Source: Paragyromitra xinjiangensis | Lineage: Eukaryota; Ascomycota; Pezizomycetes; Pezizales; Discinaceae | Assembly: GCA_038503065.1 (NCBI GenBank) | Contig: JBCAMK010000016.1 | Coordinates: 1,302,001 to 1,366,000, forward strand | Reading direction: 5' to 3' | DNA length: 64,000 nt | Shown here: positions 12,801-26,000 of the stretch, in pieces | Numbering within the stretch: the stretch's first letter is position 1 | Layout: each line of letters starts with the position of its first letter | Translations under genes and position numbers: made by a program | The notes under the pieces: model-generated | What the model saw: only the letters and a program-made list of their open reading frames with translations | Databases searched by the model: none | Told to the model about the DNA's origin: nothing

Positions 12801-13747
12801 ACGAATACAAAGATGCACCTATGACGTATAAACTCGCTGACCACGCCTACATCGATAAAATTCTCGTCTCAACTGCTGAGTCCGAACAGACACTCATCAA
12901 AGTGTTAACCCGCCAAACCCGTCGCCCAGAACTAGGCGACAAGTTCTCTTCTCGTCACGGGCAAAAGGGCGTGTGTGGAATCATCGCGCGGCAGGAAGAT
13001 ATGCCGTTCAATGACATTGGCATTATTCCCGACATTATCATGAACCCTCACGGTTTCCCATCACGTATGACAGTCGGGAAGATGATAGAACTCCTTGCAG
13101 GTAAAGCTGGGGTGTTGTGCGGCAAACTACAATACGGAACAGCGTTTGGAGGAAGTAAGGTGGATGATATGGCGAGGATTTTGGTTGATAATGGGTTTTC
13201 CTATTCCGGGAAGGATTTCGTAACGAGTGGGATTACGGGAGAGAGTTTACAAGCCTACATTTTCTTTGGGCCCATTTACTACCAGAAGTTGAAGCATATG
13301 GTGCAAGATAAGATGCACAGTCGGTCGCGGGGGCCCAGAGCTGTAAGTTCGGCTTACCTCTACCGTGTGTTGTGAGGTGGATTGAATTAATTTCATTGCT
13401 ATTAGGTTTTGACAAGACAACCCACCGAAGGTCGTTCCCGCGATGGTGGACTCCGCCTCGGAGAAATGGAACGTGATTGCTTGATTGCATACGGAGCGTC
13501 TCAACTCCTCCTAGAACGCCTGATGCTCTCATCCGATGTCCACGAGATCGATCTTTGTGAGACTTGTGGTCTGATGGGATATAGCAATTGGTGCACAACA
13601 TGCCAGTCTTCAAAAGGAGTGGTGAAGATGAAGATTCCCTATGCAGCGAAGTTATTGGTCCAGGAACTTTTAAGTATGAATGTTCTTGCAAGAATTAGGT
13701 TGGAGGATTTATTCCCCTATGGTGAGGGAGATGCGAGGGAGGCATAG
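9842..13747 (+). CDS. RPC2: DNA-directed RNA polymerase III subunit RPC2
   Basis: This is the second-largest, beta-like core subunit of nuclear RNA polymerase III, which transcribes tRNA and 5S rRNA genes. I read six exons: 9842-10206, 10269-10655, 10720-11205, 11265-12018, 12068-13342 and 13406-13747. They join in phase to 3609 nt, 1202 aa, close to the yeast protein (about 1150). Introns are 49-64 nt with GT-AG ends; most have a CTAAC-like branch. Family marks are [20 protein letters not shown] near residue 80, [10 protein letters not shown] near 535, DGGRICRPL near 640, [12 protein letters not shown] in exon 5, [12 protein letters not shown] near 955 (catalytic-centre loop) and a C-terminal zinc site C-x2-C-x8-C-x2-C near 1140-1155. 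The start is the first ATG in frame. The intron 4 acceptor is the TAG at 12067, not the CAG ten bases later, because only that keeps phase. No frameshift is seen, so the gene looks functional. Confidence 0.97.
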
Positions 13748-14782
13748 AACTCGAGGCACGGGCGAGAGGGAGAGTTGGTAAGTTTTTTTAAGATGTAGAT
13801 ATCCGTATTATGTAGCTATAGGCATATCGCGGTCATTGCGAAGTGAGATTTTTCCCACACTTGTCGTCGGCCTGCTCTCTCATACTGATAGCACCAAGAG
13901 GCCATAGGGTTGGGGTATGGCCGCATTAGAAAATCAAACCGGAGTGAATGAGCAGTATATGAGGAAGTTAGAAGAAAGATATCATCAATAGACTCATGTT
14001 CCCCCGACAATCGGGCACTAGTGAAAAATCTTTTATGGTGCTGCAATAGTGATGACAGAAGGGCAAAAGCAGCTGTCTACTTTAATGATGGAGAAAGCTA
14101 ATGAGCATAGTTTCTCTAAGGATTATCCGTTACCAAGAGCTCGATTACAACAGATACGTATCAGCCTTTGATCTTTCTATCCTTTTAAGACCCGAAACTT
14201 CATTGGGTATTCGCTCACACTACACAGAATCTTACATCCCCGAAAATATTTAGCACACTAGCGTTAATGTGCAGATAATTGCTAGAAAGTAATCACGCAA
14301 AACGTGTCCATCTAGCTGTCTTTACGCTGATACTATTTTTCTCCCTAATCCATGAACAAAACACTCCTCCAGGCGGAAATAGCTCTTAAGATCTTTTCCT
14401 AACAAAGCTTAGGACTAGCACTGCCGGTCCCCTTCCAGGCCCTTCAGAAACCCACCCACCCATCTTCAAAGAACCGCACAACAAACTCCCAGATCCCAGA
14501 TCCCTACTACGGGTCTTCCCGTCCCGTGTCACTAACTCGGCTCGTTTTTTTCCGAAACCCCTTAGCACTCAGGCACCTGTCGTCCGGAAGGCCTGGAACA
14601 TCCCGAGTCGCGTATCCCCGAGAAGGAAATCTACTCACATTTCGAATCCTTATCCAAAAACAAGGGAGGATCGGCAACAGTATCGTTGAATTAGGCTTCT
14701 TAGACATATTGACCAAGCTGCTTAGGCCAAACGTGTTCTCTTTTATCATGTACCCTCACTCGACAACACAGGGCGTAATGCG
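13748..14782. other. Downstream of RPC2, no gene
   Basis: After the RPC2 stop there is a short T-rich stretch (about 13780-13790) that could hold the polyadenylation region. The remaining sequence has only short chance frames and a small tandem duplication (CCCAGAT twice near 14488-14502). No gene is supported. Confidence 0.4.
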
Positions 14783-14805
14783 AGATAGATAGATAAATCA
14801 TACAC
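14783..14805 (-). mobile_element. Micro-retroposon, extreme 5' truncation
   Basis: This is a 23-bp insert which, read on the minus strand, is GTGTATGATT followed by (TATC)3-like repeats. It is bounded by 12-bp direct repeats: GGGCGTAATGCG at 14771-14782 and GGGTGTAATGTG at 14806-14817. They differ at two sites, both C/T transitions. The insert matches the 3' end of the elements at 58664-58715 and 58741-58791. I read it as a target-primed insertion that kept only the element's last bases and tail. By itself it would be scored as a plain GATA microsatellite. Confidence 0.6.
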
Positions 14806-14817
14806 GGGTGTAATGTG

Positions 14818-15767
14818 AGGCTTGATTTTACATACCTCACTTCTTGGTCGTAGAGCTTAAGTTTGTTTGGTAATAAGCTCCGCGGAGACACGTCACAGGC
14901 CTAAAGCTAGTTATAAGTTCCAACCCCTAGAGCCGATCTACCTTATTTAACAAGATCTCAAATGCCGAATATTAATCCTAAACCCGGCAGATATAATTGC
15001 TACCAAACTTAAGACTTTAGCTTCCTTTCCCCTTGCGGACATATGCACCTTTTCACCGATAAAGCACTAAGGACGGGGGGCGGGTTACCTTACGAAAGAT
15101 CTATTCCTAGCCTTGAGGGGCGTTGTCTCCAGGCCAAATCTTATGAAGTTGGCTGTTGGTCTTGCCCGGTAATGGCCATATGGTCCGACCAACGACGAAC
15201 CCAAAAAGATTTGTATTGTAGCGAAGTAACTCGGCTTAAAATACCCGTCCTGCAATCTAAAATAGAGTTGCCGAAGAATCAGTGTTCCTATATTAGATAA
15301 CTACAAGAAGTTAGGTATATCATCAAGTTATAGGTACATATAGTGACAGACTTGCGTGTGCTTGAACCCGGGATCCAGGAAACGCTTATGTTACACAACG
15401 ACGGAAGCATCCACCGCAACTCTACACCCATAGTCATCCGGGAAATTCAAATGCCTAGGTTTTTAGTGGTTTCTAGTACATCCTTGTCGCCTTCTAGTAA
15501 CCCGTGGGGCACGTAATATAACGCTCGCCAGAGCGACTGCCGCAAAGTAGAGTAGGGTATCATATATGCATACAGGTGCACCCCAAATGAAGCGCCTAAT
15601 TTTCAGCCCCCCAAGAAGCCAATCATATCCCAGGTCGGTTCTTTCCATGAATGAAGTGAAGAGTTATGGGGTAGGCTATTCGCTCACAGTACAATAGGAA
15701 CAGACTCTTGATAAGTGGGATTGCAGTGTTTTGCAGCAGATAATACTTGGTGCAACATATCTATATA
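14818..15767. other. Gene-free DNA between two repeats
   Basis: I see only short overlapping frames with no recognisable domain and no other repeat. Confidence 0.4.
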
Positions 15768-16006
15768 CCGTAGGGACTGGGCAAATACAGACCGTTGCCA
15801 AGAGGGGGCGTCTGGGATACTATACCAATTAAAGAGAAACGTATACAGATCGGGTGTCTTTTCTCTGTGAACGGACTCCAACAGCCTCAGCTGAGCCGTC
15901 CCTCTCCCTCCTGTTGCGTTATTTCGGTGCTATAAACCACCCTAGAGAGGTATAGTACAGAAAGCCACCCTCTTGGCAACGGTCTGTATTTGCCCAGTCC
16001 CTACGG
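15768..16006. mobile_element. MITE with perfect 39-bp TIRs
   Basis: This 239-bp element begins CCGTAGGGACTGGG and ends with the exact reverse complement. The inverted repeats are identical over 39 bp (15768-15806 and 15968-16006). It is flanked by TA on both sides (15766-15767 and 16007-16008), the duplication expected for Tc1/mariner-type insertion. It carries no coding frame. The interior shares a block of about 38 bp with the copy at 9185-9410, while other interior parts differ. Perfect arms suggest recent insertion or constraint on the ends. Confidence 0.88.
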
Positions 16007-16008
16007 TA

Positions 16009-19000
16009 CTCGTGCCCTATCATAAGTACCTGAAAACAGGGATATGAATTTGGCCAACCAAACTGTGAAGCGTTGTCGTGGGGCGCATCAAAAGCTATTG
16101 CCACCAAAAGACATTTTCAGGTACTTAAGTTAGACCACGAGTACAAACATAACCGCAGCGTACGCATCCACGGTGAAAATTTGCGTACCAATGTAAGAAC
16201 AGTGATCCTATAATCAAGCAACCCTCTAACAAAGAAATCAACCCGTGGCAAGAATAGCCAGTTAAGTAAAGACAAAATTTATCTTGGACGTTGAGTGAAA
16301 CGGAACCTAGCAAGCGATCCGGACCACCCCAAGAATATCGGTTTCGGTCCCCCTGTAATTCCTGGCATTAATTAAGCCCGACCAGCTGGCCGTGCCTTTA
16401 TCGGTGATAGGAGGTCTGGGAACCCTGAAACAGCTGGTTTGTAAGACATTACAACCACCTACTGATCAAAAGCTAGCCGCGTGGAGCGCGGGTAGGAAAA
16501 AACGCCACAGTGGCGCCGGCGTAATCATCACCAAGCTCCATGCCAGTGCTCCATGTTCAACTACCATAGCCATACTAATCCCTAACGAGCACCCCAGGGT
16601 CCCGAAATTCCAACGCGTAGCAATAGCCCTCGATATGATGCCGCGCATTATTTATTTTATTTTTTGCTACCCCATGATTATAAGGTATCGCGGGATGTTT
16701 ACATACCCGTTTAGCAGTATCATAAATGCTAGACCCGGAGTTCATGCATATCCTTCGCTGATAAAAGAGACAATAAGCTTCCTCTCTAATGACAAAACTA
16801 GAAGTAAGATTATACGAGAGAAATCAACAGACTAGCCCGAAGGGGGTCCATTAATAGGGCTCTTTTCTCATCTGCTTAGCTCTGCTTACCGTGTTCCTAT
16901 AGCTAATATAAAGACAAAAACAAACGAAACTACCCCTGTGTAGCGTCACCAGTGATGAACGCTGAGTCTTATCTATCATAAGAAATACTATACAATTACC
17001 TGGATATTTTGTCTAAGTTAAGAGCTTCCTCTGTCACTGAACCAGACTTCTGCCTTGCATAAACTTCCCTAAGGGCCTATTCCCCACCATATTGCTAAAT
17101 CGGTTGATCGTCTAATAGCAGGGAACACCGGATGGCAAGGTATGTAGTGCGCTAGTTAAGGTTTCTGGGGCGAAATTGGCAGGAGGATGTTGGGCCTGGG
17201 ATGTTGGAAAAATCCGATGGTTCCAGTAATAGTTTCATAGGTATCGAGCCGCTCCTCAATCGAACTTGCCAGGGTGTATATATGTATACTAGCTAGGTCC
17301 TCCAAGAACCTAGGTATTGAGATATCTCTACAAGCCCATCCTCAAAACACACTAATCGTCTTACTTTCTCCATAGCTTTCCCCACAAAATGGTTACCTCT
17401 AGCACCACTTGAATGAACCATCTGGGAAGGCGACTAGTCCAAAAACTCCCACAAAAGACTACACAAGTCCCAGCACCACCTACTTCAGTGATAAACGGAC
17501 GCCCTCAAAATTTCGGTAAGATTCCTTCGATATCTATCACTTCCGTTAATCCCACCACTAACTGGATCATTAGTTCCCACTCGGCCCTCCTACACACTCA
17601 ATTCTCCTGATATCGAGATGTTACACAGTTTCCTCCAGCAGAGTAAGGACGAGGGACCTATAGCTTGGTTCTGCAGGAATCTTGTCTGAAGGTGATTGGT
17701 TTCACTTGAGCGACCAGAGTGTATTTCCCGAGGTAAATTCGGGACTCGATTTCAGAAGTAAGTCTTGTTATTGACATTATGACAGTAATTTAAGATGTAT
17801 GAATGGTATTAGCGCTTGCGATTGGTGAGTGAGCCCTTGGGGGTAGATTGCATTGGCACGGCGTTTAACCCAATTTTCTTCATAGATGTATATATATATG
17901 TGTAGGCACTTCAAAATTCCCCGATTTCCCTACTTACACTCCATCATAGGAAAAAGGGGGGTGGCTTTGCAATTTGTATACCGAGTTATGAGCACAATTC
18001 CGTAGCATACAAAGCTACATGCCCTTGATTTCCGATTCTTGTGGTTGGAGAACGAGTATACCGATGTGATGATAGACTAGGACACTTAGATCTCCCACTT
18101 CCTTTCTGTCTAGCATACGGAGTAATAAAAAAGTAATGGCTTATCCCGACTGCATGCTCCAGGATCTGCATTCGATAGGACTAGTTTGGTGTCTCTGGCT
18201 CCGGGCCTTTGAAAAAAAAGAGTGGTTAACAATATAAAATCTCATCAGTGATTAATATTGAAACTGCCCAACCATTGCTAGCTAGGAGTATATAAGCATG
18301 TTCAGCCTTTACAGCAATATGGTGCACGGACGGATAAAACTGGATCAATCAAATTTGGGTGTGGAATGCCCTTGTCTTGCGGTTCTTGGCTGGAGCCTCA
18401 CCAAATCTTAGGAAGAAATCTCCAATTTGAATATCTCAACCCCTGATGCTCCTGAAGAAAGGGTTATTTTAAAATAGGCTTTATACTAGTATTAATGCCC
18501 AAATATAGCTTTAAAAATTGTGTTTGGGGTGAAACCACCCTGCGTATATTTGATCATAAGCCCAGTATTTCTTGGAATGTTCCACTTTGTACTTTTCACA
18601 GCCAAAAATAGGTTTTATTCCGCCACAGCCACTAGCCCTTGTGCCTTATAAAAAGATATAGAGATTGTTTACTATGATTCTAGATCTTGTATCTTTTCTT
18701 GAGTCCTTTAGCTCCCCATGGGGGTTGGAATATCGGGCGGAATATAGTGGTCCAGTTTAAGACCTGCGTGCACCATAGCTTAAGCCACTGATTAGCGGTG
18801 AGAGGGGTGGGAATCCCATGAGACAATATTTTCATGGTATCCATAACTGGCCGTTTCAGTAGCTTTTTAAAAATCGCAGATGCCCCCTATGTAGATATAG
18901 ACTTAGGACGCAGGGAATTTTAGGAACCACTCCACTAAGAAGTTTAAAGGGACAGATACCAACGTTCCACACGTAGCAGCCCCAAAGTTTCTATCTGATG

Positions 19001-20008
19001 TCAATTTTGGAGGTTCCATAGACCTAACGATAGGTGTCCTAAGTATAATACGTACACTTTCCCCACCTATATAAGGTAAATCAAACAATTGGGTGGTACC
19101 CTTGTGATAATGAAATATCCATCAGCAAATTGTTAGTTAACTGTCTTGGTACGGAGTACGATATAGGCTGCAAAGGTTCAGATGTAATATGTGCTGAATC
19201 TATTTTTAGTTTTTTACGATAGTTTTCAGCTTAAGTTTGAGTACTACATCTAACGAACATTCGTATCTAAACCTAGCGTGATAGTGGCAAATCGACCACC
19301 TTGGGCGCGCGTGTTGCTCTCGAAATACGTTTAACCCTATACCGGCTTCGGCGGGTGCAGGATGGGCTGCGCTAAGAATAGGCCGTGGCTAACGCGCCAA
19401 AGGTTAGCGCCCGTGACGGCATGTGAGGCTGAACCTGCATCCCTAAATTCACTTTTATGCATATGTCACTGGCGCCTAATAACTCCAAGGTGGAGGAGGA
19501 CGAGTACTAGTACATACCATCGCTATCTCCTAGGCTTATGGTGTTTATTGCTCAGATTATTTTATATGGCTAGTCGAAGGCCCGTAATTTAGCTTTACTT
19601 GAGGCTATAAAAGTATGTGTATCAGGCCTAGGAATATTGGATTCAATATGTCCTTAAGCTTCAAATGCTTTTTCGCGCCCAAACCCCGATGAGTGGCAAA
19701 AAAACGTCTGCCACCTCCGCCACAGTAGCGACTGGGTTGGGGTAAAGCCAATTAGGGCTTTTGGTGGCATTGAAATCTCGGTTGAATTATTCCTAGGCTA
19801 CCCTACCCTAGTATTTGCTATATATAGAGGGCTAATCTCACTGATACTTTTCTCGCGAATAGAACTGGAGAGATGTTTGCTGAGAGGGTCAATACCTACG
19901 ATCTGATCATACCGCCACACCGCCACACAAAATTTTTGGAGCACATCGATATCAAGATTGCGTTTCGCAGTGTGTGGAATTAGGATACCAATCTCAAACG
20001 CATTTCTC
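16009..20008. other. Gene-free intergenic DNA
   Basis: No gene is recognised. The plus-strand frame at 16392-16835 (147 aa) has no family motif, and an overlapping antisense frame of 60 aa covers much of it, so I treat it as chance. A TA-rich tract lies near 17888-17900. A C-rich, threonine/proline-coding stretch at 17413-17610 resembles low-complexity coding DNA, but nothing identifies it. Confidence 0.4.
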
Positions 20009-20033
20009 TGTATGATTATCTATCTATCTAACT
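20009..20033 (+). mobile_element. Micro-retroposon, extreme 5' truncation
   Basis: This 25-bp insert reads TGTATGATTATC followed by TATC repeats. It is bounded by 13-bp direct repeats with one difference: AAACGCATTTCTC at 19996-20008 and AAACGCCTTTCTC at 20034-20046. The inserted bases match the 3' end of the family seen at 14783, 58664 and 58741. The target-site duplications make an insertion much more likely than slippage of a pre-existing microsatellite. Confidence 0.6.
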
Positions 20034-20046
20034 AAACGCCTTTCTC

Positions 20047-23000
20047 AAGAGCGGTGTATAAGACAGAATTTGCTCTCCCGTTCGTAGATTATTAACGAGG
20101 AGCTAGCACTAATGGGTATCTCTAGAGGGGGAGGATGGGTGTGATTGTAAGGCCTGGGCAAAGCGGCATATCGCTAACTAATGCTCTAAAAGAGCTCTGC
20201 CTGCCTAAATAGCCACACAATTTAATAGTGCCACAGAATATTGACTGCAATAAGGTGACATGAGCTGGATCGTTTCAAACTGGCCCTTGGACAAATCTCG
20301 GAGTTGTTTCACAATCTTGGTGATCATTGGGCAGATCACTGACTAGATACATTTATTTGCGTATGTTTATCCTACATAGACTTGGCTTAGACCACTCCAT
20401 TATACTCAGGATATAACAGTATACAAAAATTAGCACTAAAACTAAATAGGGCCGTTGGGATCTGCAAAGATGGGACGATGGTTACATATAGCTCTGATCT
20501 TATGCACCGAAATGTGCGAAGAGCTAGTTCGCCCTACAGCCCGAGGGCTTTCAAAAAGGGCCAGTAAAAAGAGTCCGAACTGAATGTCCCGCAAATATGT
20601 CCGGTGCACACACGCGCGTCGGTATTTAGCGTTTTCGATTCCTTGGTTCAAGGACATTGCCCTCTGTCTCCCAAAGGTCGAGGGAGTGAAAGCCAACGCA
20701 GCATGCTTTGGGCCGCAGGATATTTCATAGATCAACCGACACTTGGGAGGTCTACTGGTGGCAACTAACAGCAAGCCATAGCATCAAGATGCTCATGATA
20801 CGGAGCCTTGCTCTCACCTGGAGGCCTCTCCTTCATACTTAAGCAGCCATTCGGCACCGCTTATGCCATACCGCGAGTAATGGACAGGGAGCCTTGGATT
20901 AAGATAAAGACAGCGCGATTCCGATCAACTGGATCCAAAGGGCATTGGCAAGAACTCTTGGATAGTGTTCGCAATGAACGACGGGGCCCGATAGCACTCA
21001 CGGACTGGTAGTTCATCCGAGACTGCGAGATCCTCCTAGAGTAGTGTCCTAACGCGTCATGCAGGGTCCCCACAAGTGTCGAGGGATTTAGACATGCTCT
21101 GTAAATCCCTGTGTCACGTAGTATCCCGCCGCAGATTTCTTCGTTGCACGTGGTGAAGGACAAGGAGTGTAGGAGTTCCTTTTCTCCACAAATTTTTGCG
21201 TTATTTCTCGAGAGACACAATTCCTTGCTATCCTAGTAGTACCTTTTAAATATGTTGTCTTCTGTGACAGCGGTCGCGGTCTGTTGTTGATTTCAAGAGC
21301 CCTAGGGCAAAAATTGCTCATATTATCTCCTGTAGGGTTTTCGGCGCTGACCCTCGCCCCGAGTAGAGAGCTTGACTAAAAACACTATTTGAGATACCCC
21401 AGGCTCTTGGTTTGTCCATAGTATCAATAGCTCACAAGTCAAAACAGAATACCACCTTAGTTTCAGTCATGCTTGATTATCGGCCCCAGAGCACACGTAT
21501 ACTACTTTCATCCATCAAAACCTCCCGGTCGGCCCGGAAAATTTCTCCGACCAATAGCTTGATACATACCTTACTATAGCATGATGTACCAAAGTCAAGG
21601 GTGTTCAAATAGTAGATCACTTAGTCTTACAAGTTCTATAGCAAGTTCATGAAGCGAACCCAACAATGGACACCTCACGCAACATCCCGCAGCTGTGGAA
21701 AATAAGTTGAAGAAGGGGGCTTTGGGAAGGCTCCAGCAGCAATTCCCCAACACAAAGGCCGAGGCCGAGAATTTTCTCGTGGTATTATGCCCTCTCCCTG
21801 AGATAGTTAAAAGAAAAAGAAAAAGAAACAAGGATTACTTTGAAGCAATTCTAGCACCACGGGAAAAAAAGTGTCTTGCCAAGCCGGAGAAATGAGCCCC
21901 CTTACTAAGTTGTCGACTCTCGGGTACTTCCTGGCTCTTCCATTCGCTGCCATTTCTGCCCCCATCTATTGGCTCCACATGGCCCCCATAGATTTCTCCG
22001 GCTTCTTAACTGAGACTTTAGACTGCCCTAACCGACCGACGACCGGCGAGGCGGCCGGTGAGCCTTTGGGTAACTGTTCTATAGTTTTCATTGGTCAAAG
22101 CGGCTGCCCATGGTTTTGATTGTCTAACAGCGTCGGCTTCGGAAATATACTTCCCGATACATATTTGGTTCGTGAGAGTTTCTTGAGGTTACATATCGCA
22201 TTCGAGCTATCTATGACCAGCTGAAGGGGGGCTATTCAACAGACATAAGGGCCGCAGAGCCACCTAACATGAAAGCAACTCACTCAAAATATTAGTGCTC
22301 CCAGGTATATTCTTGTATTAGTCAAAAACAAATCCTCGAGTGACGAATCATGATCATCCTCTGAAGCCTGACTGGGCGCTCAAGGCAAACCACAAGGTGT
22401 GCAGTATTACAAGGCGACCCGTGGGGTATGTCACCATTCCAATACCCTTCGGATACGCTGTCCCGGCCTCTGAACCGGAAGTGAAAAACAGAGGCGCAGG
22501 AGGACGGTAGGCATTTGCCAAGTTAACGCTTATAGCATCGATCCACTAAGATTGGGTTTATCAAGCGAATTAAAGGGAAGAATTACGTATCCCCTAGAAC
22601 AAAACGGTTCGCCCAACGAAAGAAGGCATCAAAACGGGGCGTTCCGCGTGCATGCGGGGTAGCGGCACAGATGCAGAAAAAAGTAATATTGCAATGTACG
22701 AAGATTGTTATCTGGTTGGTATCACTAAAATTAGGAGACCTTTCCCCAAGGCACCGAGCTCAAGCTGCAAGCTGTATTGGCTATGTTTGCTGCCCAAAGC
22801 CTCCTAGCTAATAACTTCGTCCTCGATCGGAACATGGAAAGGGAAGTCGAGTTCCATTTCAGTGTGGGCACTCAGGATTAGGTTTAGGGGCATATTAACC
22901 AAGACTCTTTCGGACGTCGACTATATACAGCTGGTTTGCAAAGTTCACTTCCATTAACACCACAACTACAGTCGCCCTCGGCCTGATGGTCATGGCGTGC

Positions 23001-26000
23001 CTGGTCAGTTGGCGGACCTGATTATACCTACGCAAATGCACATAGAGCCATCTTAACAAAGTTTGCAAAGTGGTAATTAAGAAAATCATAGTTAATAATA
23101 GACTAATTAGAATATCAGTATCTTATAGTCACTCCCCTCTTGCTACAGTGGACCTCCTATTGACTGGCTATAACCATAAGTTTTACCCAATTGAACCTCC
23201 TTGTTGGTTGAGAGGTGGCCCGTGTCCGCCAACTGACCAGGCGCACCATCAGACCGGGGGTGACTGTAGGCTTTTCCTGATACAATACCATGCTCCTGCA
23301 CGCAAATAAGTGTGCATATCCAACGCAATAAGTGTTTAGTTTTGGTGATCCCTGGGGTTGCGGGACAAGCACAAGTACACGTAGCTACTTTTAGAGTGGC
23401 AAGGCGCGTCTTTATAATTTAATGTTAACCTTGGCTTCTAGAGCAGTTTGGGACGATCGCGATGATGAATTCATTAAGCACACCCAAAAGCAGCTTGGGG
23501 GATAGCCATATTGATTATTAGCATATTGTCCTATCTGAGTAGCAGATTCATTGAGATATCTCTTTTGCGAGGATAATACTAGAGTAAGAGGAAATATCAA
23601 AATCATGCGAAGGATAGGCGAAGACAGGGGAAATCGCGTCACAGGGGGTCACTCGAGAGCACAGCACGAGGAAGCACGAGTCCCTTTCTAAATCGGTCTC
23701 ATGTCCGTCACGAAATATGCACATCTCGTACTACAGTACCTACCTTGTGACGTGTAAATACTACGCGTTTGAACTGGTAGGGGAAGATCTAAACGTGTGA
23801 GTTTATTGCAAAATTGGAAGGTCCTAATAATAATACAAGGGATTTCTTTATACTTTTCTTATCTTGAAAATCATTATCTGATGCTATACAAACTATAACT
23901 CCAGATAATACACGGTAGGATCGCCTACGCCACGTCTGATTGACCATCTATCCTAAGATCATATTGTTGAGTACTTATCTCCCTAGCATGAATGCATGGC
24001 GTGATCGGCCGGTCGATTGAGTCATAAAGACCTTTAGACTAAAATGATAGTCTTGTTACGAACATTCTCCAATAAGCTGGTTCGATATGTCTGCAACTGC
24101 TGTCAACTAAGGCAGGAGCTACTAACCTAAACGTCTCATAATTCCTTAGGAACTAGCATCGAAATAGCATAATTCACATGAACCCAGTACATTTTCTTCA
24201 CCTCTTCCCGTATCGGTTCGACCTCGATGCTGGGGAGGACCCATAGCAACAGTAAACGTGTCATCCAAAAACAGAAGCCAGTAAAAAGAAAACTGACGAC
24301 GGAGGCGCACATACAGCCCATCCAAGAAAACGCACAGAACCATCTCTGTAGGAGTGCATGGGGGAGAGGATTCCATCGCCGATGTTAACAACCCTGGGTT
24401 AAAGAACGGTGACACCACCATCAAGGGCCGAGAGTGGAGAGATCCACGCAGGAGGATATATAGCCTCATATTTCCTTTGGAGCTTGGGTCTAACTAAGAA
24501 AAAACTGGATCGGGCTTCGAATCCGATGGTCCGTTGGGATTTTTAGAACTCTTCATAGTGTACCTATGGTAGAAGGACGCGTCGACGCGTATTTAGGTTA
24601 TTCGTTTTATTGGCTACGGGCCCAGTTGCCCAAAATCTAGATGTTTTCTATTAGTTGGAATATGATGATGATGACGATGGTGACAAGGTCTTGGGCCTTG
24701 GAGCACAAACCCCCCACACACAAAACGCCTTCGGTAAAATAAAGTATCCCAAGCTTTACTCCTATCAGCTCGATCACCAGCGAAATACAGCCTCCAACAA
24801 ACATTCAGGGTCGAGGCAACAAATGCCTAGGAACAAATCATCAAGCTAGTAGAAAGCGGGGGTTTCACAGTTGCCAAAGCCCGATTCCTCATTTACTATC
24901 TTAATTGTAGGGGTGATCCATCAATTTACGGATAATATTTTGTCGTGGGAAGATGCACGTGTGAGCTTACCAACTCGATTGTACTTGCTGCCTCTCTTGT
25001 GGCTAGGGTTAATTTAACAATCCTTCCTTTTAGTTTACCTGTTACTTGGAACTCTTCTGCCAGATGCCCTACTGATGCGTTGTTCGATGAGGTGTTGTTG
25101 CGATGGGGCGTCCCGCAGAAGCTAAGCGACAAGCATTTCGATGTGGCATCAGAAATTTACTTGTACTTCCTCAAGCTCGTACAACCACAAAATATGTGCA
25201 ATCCCCTACTATTATTCAATTTCAGCCTATGTGGCACCACGAATTATCCTCCCTAACTTCAAGCGGTGATCCAAATGTATCATCTCAGCAATCAGTTACA
25301 TGGAATTGCCTCATTCCCTGTCGATATGTTTGGTTGACTAATTCCTGTCAGTCATGGGCCGGGTAATTGCGTGTCTTACCTTCAACCGCTCATGGGCTTC
25401 CCGCCATCTTGTGTTTTCTTTTCCCAAACCCCTGCTCTTCGGCTGATCCACCTGTCTCATCTGCTGTTCGGGGTAGCTGCAGAGTGCAGTGAAACTCTGA
25501 GTTGATAGAGCTTCGGCGATTTCTTTCTAGATGAGCGACGCATTAACGACCATTACGCATGATGGCATCGAGATGTAGGCATCAGGAACTACAATTCGTG
25601 AAACCCTATCACGAGGCTCTAGCTTATTGTTCTGCACCCGTAACAAGCTTTGGGAACTAACCGATCGCGAAGAAACTTAATTAAGTTCCTTTTTCTAGTG
25701 AGAGAATGTTACCTTTCCTTCTACTTTAACCGGCAATGATCTTGGAAGGGTACTTATTAAGCTTCTACCTTTCTTCGCCAAATCCACGCCTGCCATTTAA
25801 TCGGGTGGACACTTTACATAGGAAGGACTTCCACATCGCCAAAATAGTACCAATCATAATATATCACTCGATAGATCAATCGATTGAGTGTGATATAGAT
25901 GCCATTATGGGTAAATTATCTAGGGAAAATTACTTTAGGAAGAATATTCAAGTAACCTTGGATTTTGGTTTGGCTATAGCTACAACTCGCTAGAGAACTA

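Noticed and set aside
13233..13691. 152-aa minus-strand frame over the end of RPC2
   Set aside because: It is the antisense shadow of conserved RPC2 coding sequence and crosses an intron.
16392..16835. 147-aa plus-strand open frame
   Set aside because: No known family or domain, and an antisense frame overlaps it; probably chance.
24206..24234. T-arm-like hairpin with GGTTCGACC
   Set aside because: The stem pairs well, but no D arm, anticodon arm or acceptor lies upstream at tRNA spacing.
24945..25256. Frame with GVPQKL-SD reminiscent of a retroviral integrase core
   Set aside because: Only a handful of residues agree, no DDE context or neighbouring polymerase motif is present.
25861..25896. 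Palindrome ATATCACTC...GAGTGTGATAT
   Set aside because: Short, imperfect and without flanking duplication; could be chance in AT-rich DNA.
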